Part shown: positions 1 through 9,069 of the stretch, in pieces
How positions within the stretch are numbered: position 1 is the stretch's first letter
How the letters are laid out: the number at the start of each line of letters is the position of its first letter
Assembly (NCBI GenBank): GCA_051861545.1
Contig: JBIMKP010000005.1
Coordinates: 87,438-151,437 of the forward strand
Direction: 5' to 3'
Length of the DNA: 64,000 nt
From: CAISCU01 sp051861545
GTDB lineage: Bacteria > Bacteroidota > Bacteroidia > UKL13-3
The notes under the pieces: generated by a model
Databases searched by the model: none
The model's input: only the letters and a program-made list of their open reading frames with translations
What the model was told of the DNA's origin: nothing
Program-made: the position numbers and the translations under genes

Positions 1-2241
1 TAGTTTCATTTTCTTTTCGTATTCTCTGGCTCTTGTAAATGCATCAACATAAACTTGTTCAACTCCCATTCGGGTTTGAGGGTAACGATTGCTGGCACTT
101 CCCCAACTACTTTGTTTTACGTTTTCACCCAAAGCAAATTTGATGAAACCATCAGCACCAGCAATTTTTAATTCTTCTGGCGATTTTCCCCATCTTAGTT
201 TAATCAAGGCACTCTGACCACCAACAGGATTACAGCTACCATGTAAAAGCTGAGCACCAATTACTCCGCCTGCTAATTGACGGTATATATTTAAATCTTC
301 TGAATTTAAAACATCACCAATTCTAACTTCTGCAGTAATGGCTTGGGTACATTCATTCACTCCTCTGTAAATGGCAAGATGCGAGTGTTCATCAATAATT
401 CCATTGGTTAAATGTTTACCTTTTGCATCAATTATTTTTGCAGATGGCGAGCTGAGATTTTTTCCAACAGCAACAATTTTGCCTGCTTTAATCCAAACAT
501 CTGCTTCTCCTAAAACACCTTCTTTTTCATTGGTCCAAACACTTGCATTTTTAAAGATGATTTCGTCTTCAGCAGCTATTTTACTGCTTCCATAATCAGT
601 AAACGGATAGATAATTTCTGCTAAATTTGGTTTAACTATACTGTCTTTTTCTTCTTTAATTGATTGTGTTTGAGTTCTGTTTAAGGTGATTGTACTTTTT
701 GAACCATCAGCATAAAAAACAAAACCATTAGCATTTAATGTTTGATTGATTTCAGTGAAGAATATTTTCGCTCTGGTTACAGAATCTTTTTTCGACTTGT
801 CTTTCCAACTTAAAGTATACATATCCAATGAAAAATCTGCATCTATTTTTATGGTGTCTTTACCCATCATTTTCCATTCCTGTTTTCCTTTATTTTCAAG
901 AATGTTTAATTGAGAAAAGTGTTTATCTCCGGAAATTGTCCAGTTTCCATTGATGTCTTTTTCATTGTTTTTAAATAAAACCTCTTGGTTCCCAAAACTC
1001 CAGATTTCTTCTATTTTACCATTCTCGGTGAAAATATCTTTGTCGGCAATACTGAAATGAGCTGGCATTCCTGCAGCCAATTTTCCGCATACATTTGAAG
1101 CACCTATTAATCTCGCTGGAGTTTGTGTTAATGCTCTTAATGCTTCATTAGGTTTTAATCCATACTGAATGGCTTTCCTAAGATTTTTCAAAAATTCACT
1201 TGAGCTTTCACAACCTTTCATAGTGATACAAAATGTCATTCCTTCTTTTTGCAGAAACGACAAATTCGCAGGAGCAAGTTCCCAGTGTTTTAAATCTCCT
1301 AATCCTACCAATTCTGCATCAAAAGGGTCTTCTACTTCATAAGGTTTTGGGAAGTTGATTGGAATAATTAATGGTCTTCCTGTAGCTTTAATATCTTTAA
1401 TTCTTTGGTATTCATCACCAGCACCTTTTATAATCCAATTATTTTGGTTGAATTCTTTGGCAATTTTTGATGCTCTTAGTATTGCAAGTTTATTTTCAGC
1501 TTCAAAAACCAATGGTAAAGAAAGGTTTTTACGAAATGCTTCCATACTTAAATCAACTTCTTTGTTTTGTTTCGAATACCACATTACATCAAGAAAACTT
1601 TGTCTAATTAAAGCAATGCATCCCATCATAGAACCCGGGTAATCCTGACTTGAGCTACCTTTATTAAAACTCCAAGCTTGTGCAGATTGTGGTTTGATAA
1701 TTAATTCCTGTGCATTTCCGCTTCCTGTTGAAACCAAACTTGCGCTGCCACGACAAATACCATCTTGTATTGAACTAAGGCTAATACCAAAGCCAGCAGA
1801 TTTGTAGTTTTTAGCTGATTTTTCATCAGGCATAAAATAATCAACAGCATTTAATTCTGCCCTGATAGCTTCATTCCAATTATAAGCACCAGCTTTGTTT
1901 GAGTTAAATTGTTGGCCTCTATGATTCTCTTTTTTAGGGTCCCACTTTATTCCATAGTTTGAGTATACATCAACAAAGGCAGGGTATATTGTTTTTCCTT
2001 TGGCATTTATTTCTTTGAAATTTTTTGGTATAGATAAATTCTTCCCTACTGCTTTTATGACGCCATTTTCTATAACTAGAGAAGCGTCCTCAATTTTGTT
2101 ATCAGCATCAAGCCAAATGGTGGCATGACTAATAACAAAAGCATTAGGTCTTTGGTCGGCTGGACCATTTTGAGGGAAGGTAGATTGAGCAAAACTTGTT
2201 TTTACAAACAATAAAATCAGGATTAAATGAATACTGCGCAT
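1..2241 (-). CDS. Secreted amidohydrolase-family protein, 3' part outside window
   Basis: An open frame of 747 codons runs from the ATG at 2241 to the window edge without a stop, so the C-terminus is missing. The first ~19 residues form a signal peptide ending in SFAQ. The next part (ISHATIWLDADNKIEDASLVIENGVIKAVGK, read in two blocks, then TIYPAFVDVYS) is the usual N-terminal beta-sandwich and entry of imidazolonepropionase-like amidohydrolases. A second amidohydrolase-like segment near the window edge (LLHGSCNPVGGQSALIKLRWG) suggests the long, two-unit amidohydrolase seen in Bacteroidota (about 1000 residues; family knowledge). Substrate cannot be inferred; a periplasmic peptidase or cyclic-amide hydrolase role is possible. 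Confidence 0.75.
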   Translation of the reverse strand, partial: MRSIHLILILLFVKTSFAQSTFPQNGPADQRPNAFVISHATIWLDADNKIEDASLVIENGVIKAVGKNLSIPKNFKEINAKGKTIYPAFVDVYSNYGIKWDPKKENHRGQQFNSNKAGAYNWNEAIRAELNAVDYFMPDEKSAKNYKSAGFGISLSSIQDGICRGSASLVSTGSGNAQELIIKPQSAQAWSFNKGSSSQDYPGSMMGCIALIRQSFLDVMWYSKQNKEVDLSMEAFRKNLSLPLVFEAENKLAILRASKIAKEFNQNNWIIKGAGDEYQRIKDIKATGRPLIIPINFPKPYEVEDPFDAELVGLGDLKHWELAPANLSFLQKEGMTFCITMKGCESSSEFLKNLRKAIQYGLKPNEALRALTQTPARLIGASNVCGKLAAGMPAHFSIADKDIFTENGKIEEIWSFGNQEVLFKNNEKDINGNWTISGDKHFSQLNILENKGKQEWKMMGKDTIKIDADFSLDMYTLSWKDKSKKDSVTRAKIFFTEINQTLNANGFVFYADGSKSTITLNRTQTQSIKEEKDSIVKPNLAEIIYPFTDYGSSKIAAEDEIIFKNASVWTNEKEGVLGEADVWIKAGKIVAVGKNLSSPSAKIIDAKGKHLTNGIIDEHSHLAIYRGVNECTQAITAEVRIGDVLNSEDLNIYRQLAGGVIGAQLLHGSCNPVGGQSALIKLRWGKSPEELKIAGADGFIKFALGENVKQSSWGSASNRYPQTRMGVEQVYVDAFTRAREYEKKMKL

Positions 2242-2289
2242 ATTCAAATTAAACCAAAAGATTGAAATACACCAATAAGTGTCAAACTT

Positions 2290-3744
2290 CTACTTTTGAG
2301 TTTTTAATTCAAAAATCACATAATCGGGGTTTTCGTAGCTAATTCCTTTGATATTGTTGGCATAATTTTCTAATGGAAGAACAATTTTCTCACGGTCGCT
2401 TTCATTAAACCAAATAAGTGTATTTGCTTGATGGGAGCGCTTTTCAAACTCAACTACGCTTTCCTCCATAAACTGTGCATGTTGAGCTCTAATGCCAGTT
2501 TTTAGCCATATAAAATCTGGGTGATTCGAAATGATTTTTGTATTAGGACTTATTTGTTTTTGCAGTTCATTTATTGCTATGTTTTGCCAATTTTTTGATG
2601 AGTAAACACCAGTACCCTTAAAATGAAAAATGACAGATTTTCCAATAACGCCTCCTAATTGGAATAAACCTAAAGCAAGAATAAAAATGCTGATACTTCT
2701 AACTAACCATTTTCTATAAACATGTTCGAGCAGCCAAACTTGAAAAAGTAGCAACCAAAAGATGGTCATTGGTAGCCATACGATGCTTAAAAAACGAGGA
2801 ATTTGGTTGATGGGTAAATTCTTTTGAAAGAATAAAAGTAGGATATAACTAGAAATGATGTAGAATAAAATTTGAAGTAGCTGAATCATTTTTGACTGCA
2901 CCTGTTTTCTGAAAATTTCGTATGCAGCAATCATCCAAGCTACAACAGCAAGAATTGCAATAATCATTTTTAATGGTGATTGTAAACCCACTTTTGTTAG
3001 CTCATTTATATTTTCACCAATTGCAAGTAGGCTAAATTTTTCGCTTAATTGGTGTTCTCCAAAACCACTACCAGATATGATGTAATTTCTAATTAGCCAA
3101 ATTGTTATGGGTAAAAAGGCAATAATTAAAAACTCTATTTTTTGTTTGTTTGAATGTTGTTTATGTTGATATAAAAGGAAAAGAATAGCGGGAACAAATA
3201 GAAATCCAGCAAACCTTAAGAGTAATAAAATTGCAAATAAAATCGCTGTTTTTCTAATTTCATCTTTTCCTTGTAACATATCATAAAAGTGAATGATAAA
3301 AAGTAGAAAAGTAAATATGAATGCCATTTCTGAAAGCAATGAAACTGCATTAAGCGTAAACACCCAAAATGGAAAGAATAGGGCCGGAATACCTAATGGA
3401 AACCAAACGGGTTTTGAAAATCTTTGAAACAACATGACAGCTGTAGTTGTTGCTCCTAGCAGGAATATACCATTAAGAATGACAGCGTAGTAAATAGGGT
3501 TTATTCCAAATAAATAAGCAGGCAAAAGTAAAATAGGGTAGAGGGGAGCTGTATTTAAAAACGGGAAATCATCAAACTGATTAAAACCATTTCCCTGAGA
3601 TAAACTTTGTGCCACTGAAAGATAATTTGCTGAATCGCAACTAAGGGTTAAGCCAAATCCCGAAATGGCATTAATATAAGCAGCCAGCAGAAGTAAGGTG
3701 CAAAGTATCCATTCAATACCTATTACATAGCCAATTTTACTCAT
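2290..3744 (-). CDS. Polytopic membrane protein, GT-C (family 39-like) glycosyltransferase candidate
   Basis: 484 residues with about ten hydrophobic segments across the first ~380 residues and a soluble tail of ~100 residues. The N-terminal loop after the first membrane segment carries the DSANYLSVAQSLSQGNGF stretch; an acidic residue in that first loop followed by a YL.....L..G pattern is typical of lipid-linked-sugar GT-C glycosyltransferases of the ArnT/PMT type. It would transfer a sugar from a polyprenyl carrier at the periplasmic face. The donor and acceptor are unknown. It stands 46 bp downstream of the amidohydrolase and is divergent from the regulator at 3826. Family level only. Confidence 0.6.
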   Translation of the reverse strand: MSKIGYVIGIEWILCTLLLLAAYINAISGFGLTLSCDSANYLSVAQSLSQGNGFNQFDDFPFLNTAPLYPILLLPAYLFGINPIYYAVILNGIFLLGATTTAVMLFQRFSKPVWFPLGIPALFFPFWVFTLNAVSLLSEMAFIFTFLLFIIHFYDMLQGKDEIRKTAILFAILLLLRFAGFLFVPAILFLLYQHKQHSNKQKIEFLIIAFLPITIWLIRNYIISGSGFGEHQLSEKFSLLAIGENINELTKVGLQSPLKMIIAILAVVAWMIAAYEIFRKQVQSKMIQLLQILFYIISSYILLLFFQKNLPINQIPRFLSIVWLPMTIFWLLLFQVWLLEHVYRKWLVRSISIFILALGLFQLGGVIGKSVIFHFKGTGVYSSKNWQNIAINELQKQISPNTKIISNHPDFIWLKTGIRAQHAQFMEESVVEFEKRSHQANTLIWFNESDREKIVLPLENYANNIKGISYENPDYVIFELKTQK

Positions 3745-3791
3745 GGTTCGAAGGTACTATTTTAAAAAACTAAAAAAAGTTTCAGAAATAA

Positions 3792-3821
3792 TTGAAAGTT
3801 TGAAAACTACTATTATCTTTG
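3792..3821 (+). promoter_or_regulatory. Bacteroidota-type promoter for the GbsR-like gene
   Basis: TTG (3792-3794), 19-bp spacer, TATCTTTG (3814-3821) fits the TTG-N17..20-TAnnTTTG consensus. The -7 box ends only 4 bp before the GTG start at 3826, so transcription would begin at or next to the start codon. Confidence 0.55.
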
Positions 3822-3825
3822 TGTC

Positions 3826-4329
3826 GTGGAATTAACAGAAGCAAAAAATAAATTTATTCGAGCATGGGGAACTTTGGGTTCGGAGTGGGGAATAAATAGA
3901 ACCATGGCGCAGATTCATGCCTTGTTGTTAATTTCTCCCGAGGCACTTTCGGCAGAAGATATCATGGAACAATTGAGTATTTCAAGAGGCAATACAAACA
4001 TGAACCTGAGAAGTCTCATGGATTGGGGTATAGTTTACAAAGAATTGGTGCAGGGAGAAAGAAGAGAATTTTTTGTAGCTGAAAAGGATATTTTAAAAGT
4101 AGCTCGACAAATCACCAAAGAAAGAAGGAAGCGTGAATTGGAGCCGGTTTTGAAATTGTTTACAGAGATGAATGAGCTTGAAGGCGGCACTAAATCTGAA
4201 ATGGATGAATTCAAAAAAGTAACCGGAGATATTAAAGACTTAACCTTAAGGGTGGATGATTTACTTGAGAAATTTTCTAAATCAGACGAGAACTGGTTTT
4301 ACAAAATCCTTGTTCAAATGATGAAGTAA
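3826..4329 (+). CDS. GbsR/MarR-family transcriptional regulator
   Basis: 167 residues. Residues 10-100 form a winged helix of the GbsR branch of MarR regulators (WGINRTMAQIHALLLI, then SAEDIMEQLSISRGNTNMNLRSLMDWGIV), followed by a helical dimerisation tail. The start is GTG at 3826: the N-terminal helix before WGINRT is a conserved part of the fold, and no earlier start exists between the promoter box and this codon. It is followed by two paralogous small membrane proteins in the same direction (53-bp gap), which are its likely targets. In other bacteria GbsR proteins sense choline or related effectors; the effector here is unknown. Confidence 0.8.
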   Translation: MELTEAKNKFIRAWGTLGSEWGINRTMAQIHALLLISPEALSAEDIMEQLSISRGNTNMNLRSLMDWGIVYKELVQGERREFFVAEKDILKVARQITKERRKRELEPVLKLFTEMNELEGGTKSEMDEFKKVTGDIKDLTLRVDDLLEKFSKSDENWFYKILVQMMK

Positions 4330-4382
4330 TATTTTTTTGACAATAAGTTTCAATAAATTCTGAAAGTATAATAATTACAGAT

Positions 4383-4745
4383 ATGAATTATAATGTTATT
4401 GCTTATTTGATTTACCTGCCGATTTCATTTTATATAAGTGTAATTCTGGGCAAGGTTTTTTATAGAAATGGCAGGTATTTTATACTTGAAGCATTCTCGG
4501 GTGACGAAACAATTACGAATGCAATTAATCATTTTTTGCTGGTTGGTTATTATTTACTGAATTTAGGTTATGACGCTTACAGTTTAAGTTTCTGGCCGAA
4601 TATAATGAGTACGAAGGATCTAATAAATGAATTGAGTTTGCACTTGGGTTCATTGGTTTTAGGACTTGGTTTGATTCATTATTTCAATATCTATAGCATC
4701 ATATACTTTTCAAAAGAAATCAAATCCTTATACACAAAGGTTTAA
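4383..4745 (+). CDS. Small three-helix membrane protein, copy 1 of a tandem pair
   Basis: 120 residues with three hydrophobic helices (about 5-25, 48-70, 85-112). It is clearly paralogous to the next gene: both share N-VIAY--YLPI, a central ATNH/AINHFL-VG-YLLN-GY block, and L--ELS--LG. Function not recognised. It sits between a GbsR-type regulator and its duplicate, suggesting a small regulated membrane module. Confidence 0.65.
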   Translation: MNYNVIAYLIYLPISFYISVILGKVFYRNGRYFILEAFSGDETITNAINHFLLVGYYLLNLGYDAYSLSFWPNIMSTKDLINELSLHLGSLVLGLGLIHYFNIYSIIYFSKEIKSLYTKV

Positions 4746-4756
4746 TTATATAACAA

Positions 4757-5140
4757 ATGGAAAATTTAATGTTAAACGTTATCGCGTATGCAGTTTACTT
4801 ACCGATAGCAATGGGTCTTACTTGGTATGTAGCAAAAGTTTTGTTTAAAAATGCAAAAGTGTTTATGCTAGATATTTTTCACGGTAGAGAAGACATTTCC
4901 AATGCAACCAATCATTTATTTCAAGTAGGATTTTACTTACTTAATATTGGTTATGCATTATTAATTATGCGTATTTCTTATGACTTAGCCGATTCACGAA
5001 ACTTGATGGAAGAACTCAGTAGCAAGTTAGGAGGCTTCTCAATTTATCTGGGTATAACATTGTTCTTCAATTTGTTTTTATTCTTTAGAGGTAAAAAGAA
5101 AGCGAAAGAAAGTCAATCTGCTTACGCTGTAAACTCATAA
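4757..5140 (+). CDS. Small three-helix membrane protein, copy 2 of a tandem pair
   Basis: 127 residues, the same fold and motifs as the gene at 4383 (NVIAYAVYLPIA at the start, NATNHLFQVGFYLLNIGYALL in the middle). The second ATG (4769) is an alternative start that would match the first residues of copy 1. It ends in a basic tail (RGKKKAKES). Function unknown. A strong terminator follows at 5147. Confidence 0.65.
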   Translation: MENLMLNVIAYAVYLPIAMGLTWYVAKVLFKNAKVFMLDIFHGREDISNATNHLFQVGFYLLNIGYALLIMRISYDLADSRNLMEELSSKLGGFSIYLGITLFFNLFLFFRGKKKAKESQSAYAVNS

Positions 5141-5146
5141 TCGCAC

Positions 5147-5188
5147 AAAAAAGCGGTACTTGTTAAAAAGACAAGTACCGCTTTTTTT
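5147..5188. terminator. Bidirectional intrinsic terminator
   Basis: GCGGTACTTGT (5153-5163) pairs perfectly with ACAAGTACCGC (5171-5181), 7-nt loop, flanked by AAAAAA on one side and TTTTTTT on the other. It separates the plus-strand membrane-protein pair from the minus-strand lipoprotein gene and can serve both. Confidence 0.85.
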
Positions 5189-5203
5189 ATTGATTACACT
5201 TTA

Positions 5204-6781
5204 TTATCTACAACCTGGAGTTGTTGCTGGTAGACTCATTGTTTCAATATAATTTGTTCTGTCGATTGTTCTAGTATATTCATACCAACGACCAGAATAA
5301 TAAGTTCCGAAAACATAAGTTTGACCAATTGTAAATTGATCTGTTAACATTTTACCATTGTTTAAATAACCAAGATAGTTAAATCCTCCTGTTCCCACTT
5401 TTTTATAATATACATAAATTGAAGGTCTAAGAATTCTGCCATTTCCCTCACAATTTCCTGCAATATCAATATTAACGATTTGAGGAACTGGTAAATTCAA
5501 AGTAAGATTTAGGTTTGAGCCGCAAAGGTTAAATAATGGAGTTTCTGCAATTAATGTTCCTTTGTTGAAATAACTTGTACCTGAGTAAACTTTAAGTTTA
5601 CATCTCATACCATTTGGTGCCCTATATAAACCAAAAACACTTCCGTTTGCTACATTATCATACAAGTACCTGTAAATTGAGCCATTTGAATTTACTAATT
5701 CCATGTATCTGTACGTAGTTGTATTTACATTTGAAATAAACCTTACTGTTGATCCATAAGTACATGAATTCCAAAAGTAATCTAAATTCCACCAGCTTAA
5801 ATGTGGAACAGTCATAGTTGCTTCTAGTTTATTAGTACTTGGATTTTTTGATATAACTGCATTTCCTTCAAATTTCCATTGTCCTGTTTTTGTATCTAAA
5901 CTCCAAACGGGAATAGTATCTCCTTCTTGAACCTTTTGACCAGTATTTGGATTAATGGTTTCGGCATTGATTTCTGTTTTTACAGATATTGGGTTTGAGA
6001 ATGACTTTACTTTCTGACCACCACTACTCATTTCTACAGAAATAAAACCTGCAGTTTCAAAAGTAATAGGGTCTAGTTGTTGTCCGTTTGGACCAATTAC
6101 ATTTGATGCATCAAATCCGCCAGGAAAAGATAAAAGTGATTCAGGGTTTCTATTATCAAAATGAACCATTTCAATAGAAACATTTCCTGTTACAGGTTTT
6201 CCTTCTTCATCTAACATTTTTGTACCAGCTGGAATGCTGATTTCGGCAGCTTCTTGTTTGCCATTTTCAGCAGGAACAACAATCTTAATGTTGCTTGTAG
6301 TACCATTAGTAGCATCAACAGTTACGGTTTCTGTTTTAGAAGCAACACCAACTGGTGGAGCATCAAACTTTACCATAGGAATATCCATTGCACGGTTTCC
6401 TTCAGCATTAATTTCAACAGGATATACTGCTTTTAAATATCCAGGTGATTCAATTAAAATTGTGAAACGTATTGGATTCTCAACGCTAGGTTTTAAACCA
6501 GGTTCAAGTAACATTGAAAATATTCCATTTTCTGCAGTAAAGTTTCTTGTTCCATCTGAATTATAAATGAATTTTTTTCCTGGACCAACAATTTGAATTG
6601 ATAATTGCTGAACTGCAACATCTGGATTTTTGGCATCGATAACACGAACACCATAATTGTTGCTAGAAATATCTGTATTTAATGTAATTTTTAAATCTTC
6701 AATAGGATTGTTACATGAAATATTTGAGAATGTGATGAAGCTTATTAAACCTAAGCTAAGGACTTTATATAGTAATTTCAT
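5204..6781 (-). CDS. Surface or periplasmic lipoprotein with beta-sandwich domains
   Basis: 525 residues. The N-terminus is a lipoprotein signal with lipobox NISC (Cys23). Residues ~45-145 look like a carboxypeptidase-regulatory/Ig-like domain. Residues ~150-340 contain ISIPAGTKMLDEEGKPVTGNVSIEMVHFDN, resembling ZU5-like segments found in Bacteroidota surface proteins, followed by a WSLDTKTGQWKFEG block. The C-terminal part is beta-rich with several cysteines. No catalytic motif is seen. It lies 7 bp downstream of the barrel gene at 6789 and is probably co-transcribed with it; the two may form an outer-membrane pair. Confidence 0.65.
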   Translation of the reverse strand: MKLLYKVLSLGLISFITFSNISCNNPIEDLKITLNTDISSNNYGVRVIDAKNPDVAVQQLSIQIVGPGKKFIYNSDGTRNFTAENGIFSMLLEPGLKPSVENPIRFTILIESPGYLKAVYPVEINAEGNRAMDIPMVKFDAPPVGVASKTETVTVDATNGTTSNIKIVVPAENGKQEAAEISIPAGTKMLDEEGKPVTGNVSIEMVHFDNRNPESLLSFPGGFDASNVIGPNGQQLDPITFETAGFISVEMSSGGQKVKSFSNPISVKTEINAETINPNTGQKVQEGDTIPVWSLDTKTGQWKFEGNAVISKNPSTNKLEATMTVPHLSWWNLDYFWNSCTYGSTVRFISNVNTTTYRYMELVNSNGSIYRYLYDNVANGSVFGLYRAPNGMRCKLKVYSGTSYFNKGTLIAETPLFNLCGSNLNLTLNLPVPQIVNIDIAGNCEGNGRILRPSIYVYYKKVGTGGFNYLGYLNNGKMLTDQFTIGQTYVFGTYYSGRWYEYTRTIDRTNYIETMSLPATTPGCR

Positions 6782-6788
6782 GATTTAA

Positions 6789-7502
6789 TTATTTAGCTAG
6801 TTTAAAGGTAATATTGAACATCATTTGTGGCATCCATTCGTAAACAGAAATACCTTTTTGTAAAACAGGTTCTTGGTCTGAAGTTGGTTCTAATAAACCA
6901 GTAGTTACAAAATCTAATTTTGGAGCACCAGTATAATAAGTTCCAATTTCAAAACTAAAACCTATTCTGTTTTTAGGTATTGCTCTACCAAAACCAATAC
7001 CAACATAAGGAGCAAAAGGTTCATGAGTAATGCTTGTATTAATTAACCCAACTTTTTCTGGTGCAAGAATAATTTCACCTTGTTGAATAGAATCTTTCAT
7101 TCTGGCAGCTCCGTTTATTTTAGTTAGCATCATTGCACCACCTAAAGTAAATTTAAAAGCATTTCCAAAAGGATGGAAATCAAACATTAAAAAACCATTT
7201 CCTAAATTACCACTGATGTCTGCTACAATTGTACTTCCATCAACTTCTAATTCAAGTCCATTGTAGGTAATAGGTAAATAAGTGCCACCAAGTCTTAAGC
7301 TGATGGTTCTTTTCGCGTTAAGATTTTTTGCTAATTCAGCTCCAAAACCCATGGTTCCAGCTTTTAAGGAAAAACCTAATTGACCACCTTTATTTTTCTC
7401 AAGCAATGGTATATTACTCGAAGTGGCATCCGTTTTAATTTTTTCTTGTGCTAGCCCAAACAATGGTAAGCATAAGAATAGAATTTTGAATAATTGTTTC
7501 AT
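6789..7502 (-). CDS. Outer-membrane beta-barrel protein
   Basis: 237 residues with a signal peptide ending in GLAQ. The rest alternates aromatic and glycine-rich beta strands (LGFSLKAGTMGFGAELAKNL, FAPYVGIGFGRAI) and ends with FNITFKLAK, typical of a small outer-membrane barrel. First gene of a two-gene unit with the lipoprotein at 5204. No specific family recognised. Confidence 0.6.
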   Translation of the reverse strand: MKQLFKILFLCLPLFGLAQEKIKTDATSSNIPLLEKNKGGQLGFSLKAGTMGFGAELAKNLNAKRTISLRLGGTYLPITYNGLELEVDGSTIVADISGNLGNGFLMFDFHPFGNAFKFTLGGAMMLTKINGAARMKDSIQQGEIILAPEKVGLINTSITHEPFAPYVGIGFGRAIPKNRIGFSFEIGTYYTGAPKLDFVTTGLLEPTSDQEPVLQKGISVYEWMPQMMFNITFKLAK

Positions 7503-7784
7503 ACTGACAATTATACATCCAATTATTCAAATATTGACTCAAATCAATGTTTTATTTTTAAAAACTTTATGTAAACAGATGTGATAAGTGCTTGACCTTA
7601 AAACTATTTCATAGAATAGAAAGGCTATTTTAGTTAAAATTAATAGGAAAATTGCTGGATTAAGAGCGATAAATATTGCTTATGTATGTTTACTTCAAAC
7701 AGACAACGACATCAAAATCAGTATGTCTGATTCTTTAACTTTAAATAAAAATAGATAAGATGAAGTAAGTTGAATTTAGTTTAC

Positions 7785-8477
7785 CTAAACCAAACTTAGT
7801 TTTAATAAACTTTCGAAAATTCCTCTGCCGTCTGTATTATATAATTCAGCATCAATAGCTCTTTCAGGATGTGGCATCATACCAAATACATTTCTGTTTT
7901 TGTTACAAATACCGGCAATGTTTTCTAATGAACCATTTGGGTTTGTAGAATCATTTATATTTCCGTTTTCATCTGAATATCTGAATAAAATCTGATCATT
8001 AGCTTTTAATTCTGCCAAAGTAGTTTCATCACAATAATAACGGCCTTCACCATGCGCAATTGGAATTTTATATCCTTTGCTTAAATCTAATCCTGAAGTA
8101 ATTAATGAATTATTTGTTTCAGGTTTGATGAATACATTTTTACAGTTGAATTTTTGGTGGTCGTTGTGTAATAAAGCGCCTGGTAACAAATGACTTTCAC
8201 ATAAAATTTGGAAACCATTACAAACGCCCATTAATAAACCTCCTTTGTTTGCAAATTCTATTACATTTTGCATAATAGGAGAAAAACGAGCAATAGCACC
8301 ACTTCTTAAGTAATCTCCATAACTGAAACCACCCGGTAAAAATATCAAATCGCAGCTTTGTAAATCATTGTCTTTGTGCCAAAGTTCTACTGTTTCGCAG
8401 CCAAACTGGTTTCTGAATGCATAAATAGCATCTTGGTCACAATTGGAGCCTGGGAAAATTACAACGCCTACTTTCAT
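7785..8477 (-). CDS. purQ: Phosphoribosylformylglycinamidine synthase subunit PurQ
   Basis: 230 residues, full length. It is the glutaminase subunit of FGAM synthase in purine biosynthesis, supplying ammonia to PurL in the cytoplasm. N-terminal GVVIFPGSNCDQD is diagnostic. The class I glutamine amidotransferase triad is visible: Cys86 in MGVCNGFQ, His203 and Glu205 in MPHPERA. Its promoter (8500-8529) overlaps the end of the preceding gene. Monocistronic in appearance; purL and purS are not in the window. Confidence 0.95.
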   Translation of the reverse strand: MKVGVVIFPGSNCDQDAIYAFRNQFGCETVELWHKDNDLQSCDLIFLPGGFSYGDYLRSGAIARFSPIMQNVIEFANKGGLLMGVCNGFQILCESHLLPGALLHNDHQKFNCKNVFIKPETNNSLITSGLDLSKGYKIPIAHGEGRYYCDETTLAELKANDQILFRYSDENGNINDSTNPNGSLENIAGICNKNRNVFGMMPHPERAIDAELYNTDGRGIFESLLKLSLV

Positions 8478-8499
8478 AAATTTTGCTGATTTGAGTTCG

Positions 8500-8529
8500 C
8501 AAAAGTAGTCGACTATTTGCTTCTAATCA
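8500..8529 (-). promoter_or_regulatory. Promoter of purQ
   Basis: On the minus strand TTG (8527-8529), 19-bp spacer, TACTTTTG (8500-8507), matching the Bacteroidota consensus. The upstream box lies inside the last codons of the gene at 8523. Confidence 0.5.
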
Positions 8530-8987
8530 AGATAAAGGAAAAATCCTACAGGTAAACTGCCAATTGGATTGCTGTATTTGCTTCCAGTTGAAGGTAAAGT
8601 AACGTTTAATTTTATTTCTAAAAATGTAATTGTTGCTTTTGGTTTTTGAGCTGAAATTACTGAATTACAAGTGCCTGTAGTAAATGGTGAAGGGTTTGCA
8701 TACGATTTTCCGTGTTCATCATTACCACCTTCTTTTACCAAAATTGTAAATGAATTCACTAAATTTTTCTTCGATTTATCATTTTTATCAGCAATAATTA
8801 ATTGTGGTTTGCCAATACTAAAAAACGAACGTTTTACTGATGGAACTTTTAGTAAATCTATTTTTTCGAAACCATTATCTAAGAAGTAAACAAAACGTTT
8901 AACTATCTCCATGTTTTGCGGAGTGGTTTGCGAGTTTCCTTGAACGCCTGATAATACAATGGCTAAGACAATTAAAATGTATCTCAT
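8523..8987 (-). CDS. Small secreted protein of unknown function
   Basis: About 154 residues from the ATG at 8987, chosen over the in-frame ATG at 9008 because it starts directly at a good signal peptide (MRYILIVLAIVLSGVQGNSQ). The mature part is beta-rich and ends in a hydrophobic, proline-containing tail (GSLPVGFFLYLD). No family recognised. It is 61 bp downstream of the AlbA-like gene. Confidence 0.5.
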   Translation of the reverse strand: MRYILIVLAIVLSGVQGNSQTTPQNMEIVKRFVYFLDNGFEKIDLLKVPSVKRSFFSIGKPQLIIADKNDKSKKNLVNSFTILVKEGGNDEHGKSYANPSPFTTGTCNSVISAQKPKATITFLEIKLNVTLPSTGSKYSNPIGSLPVGFFLYLD

Positions 8988-9069
8988 ATAAGTTTCTTTG
9001 GTTTGCAAATTAAGATTTAAAATCTTTATTCTAACTTAATTCAAATTTCTTGCCAAGACGTATTTTGTG

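Noticed and set aside
1355..1642. 95-codon open frame on the plus strand
   Set aside because: Antisense to the amidohydrolase, whose protein sequence is clearly recognisable; no start signals and hydrophobic composition typical of antisense frames.
6234..6566. 110-codon plus-strand frame
   Set aside because: Lies opposite the lipoprotein gene at 5204 and has no recognisable domain; shadow frame.
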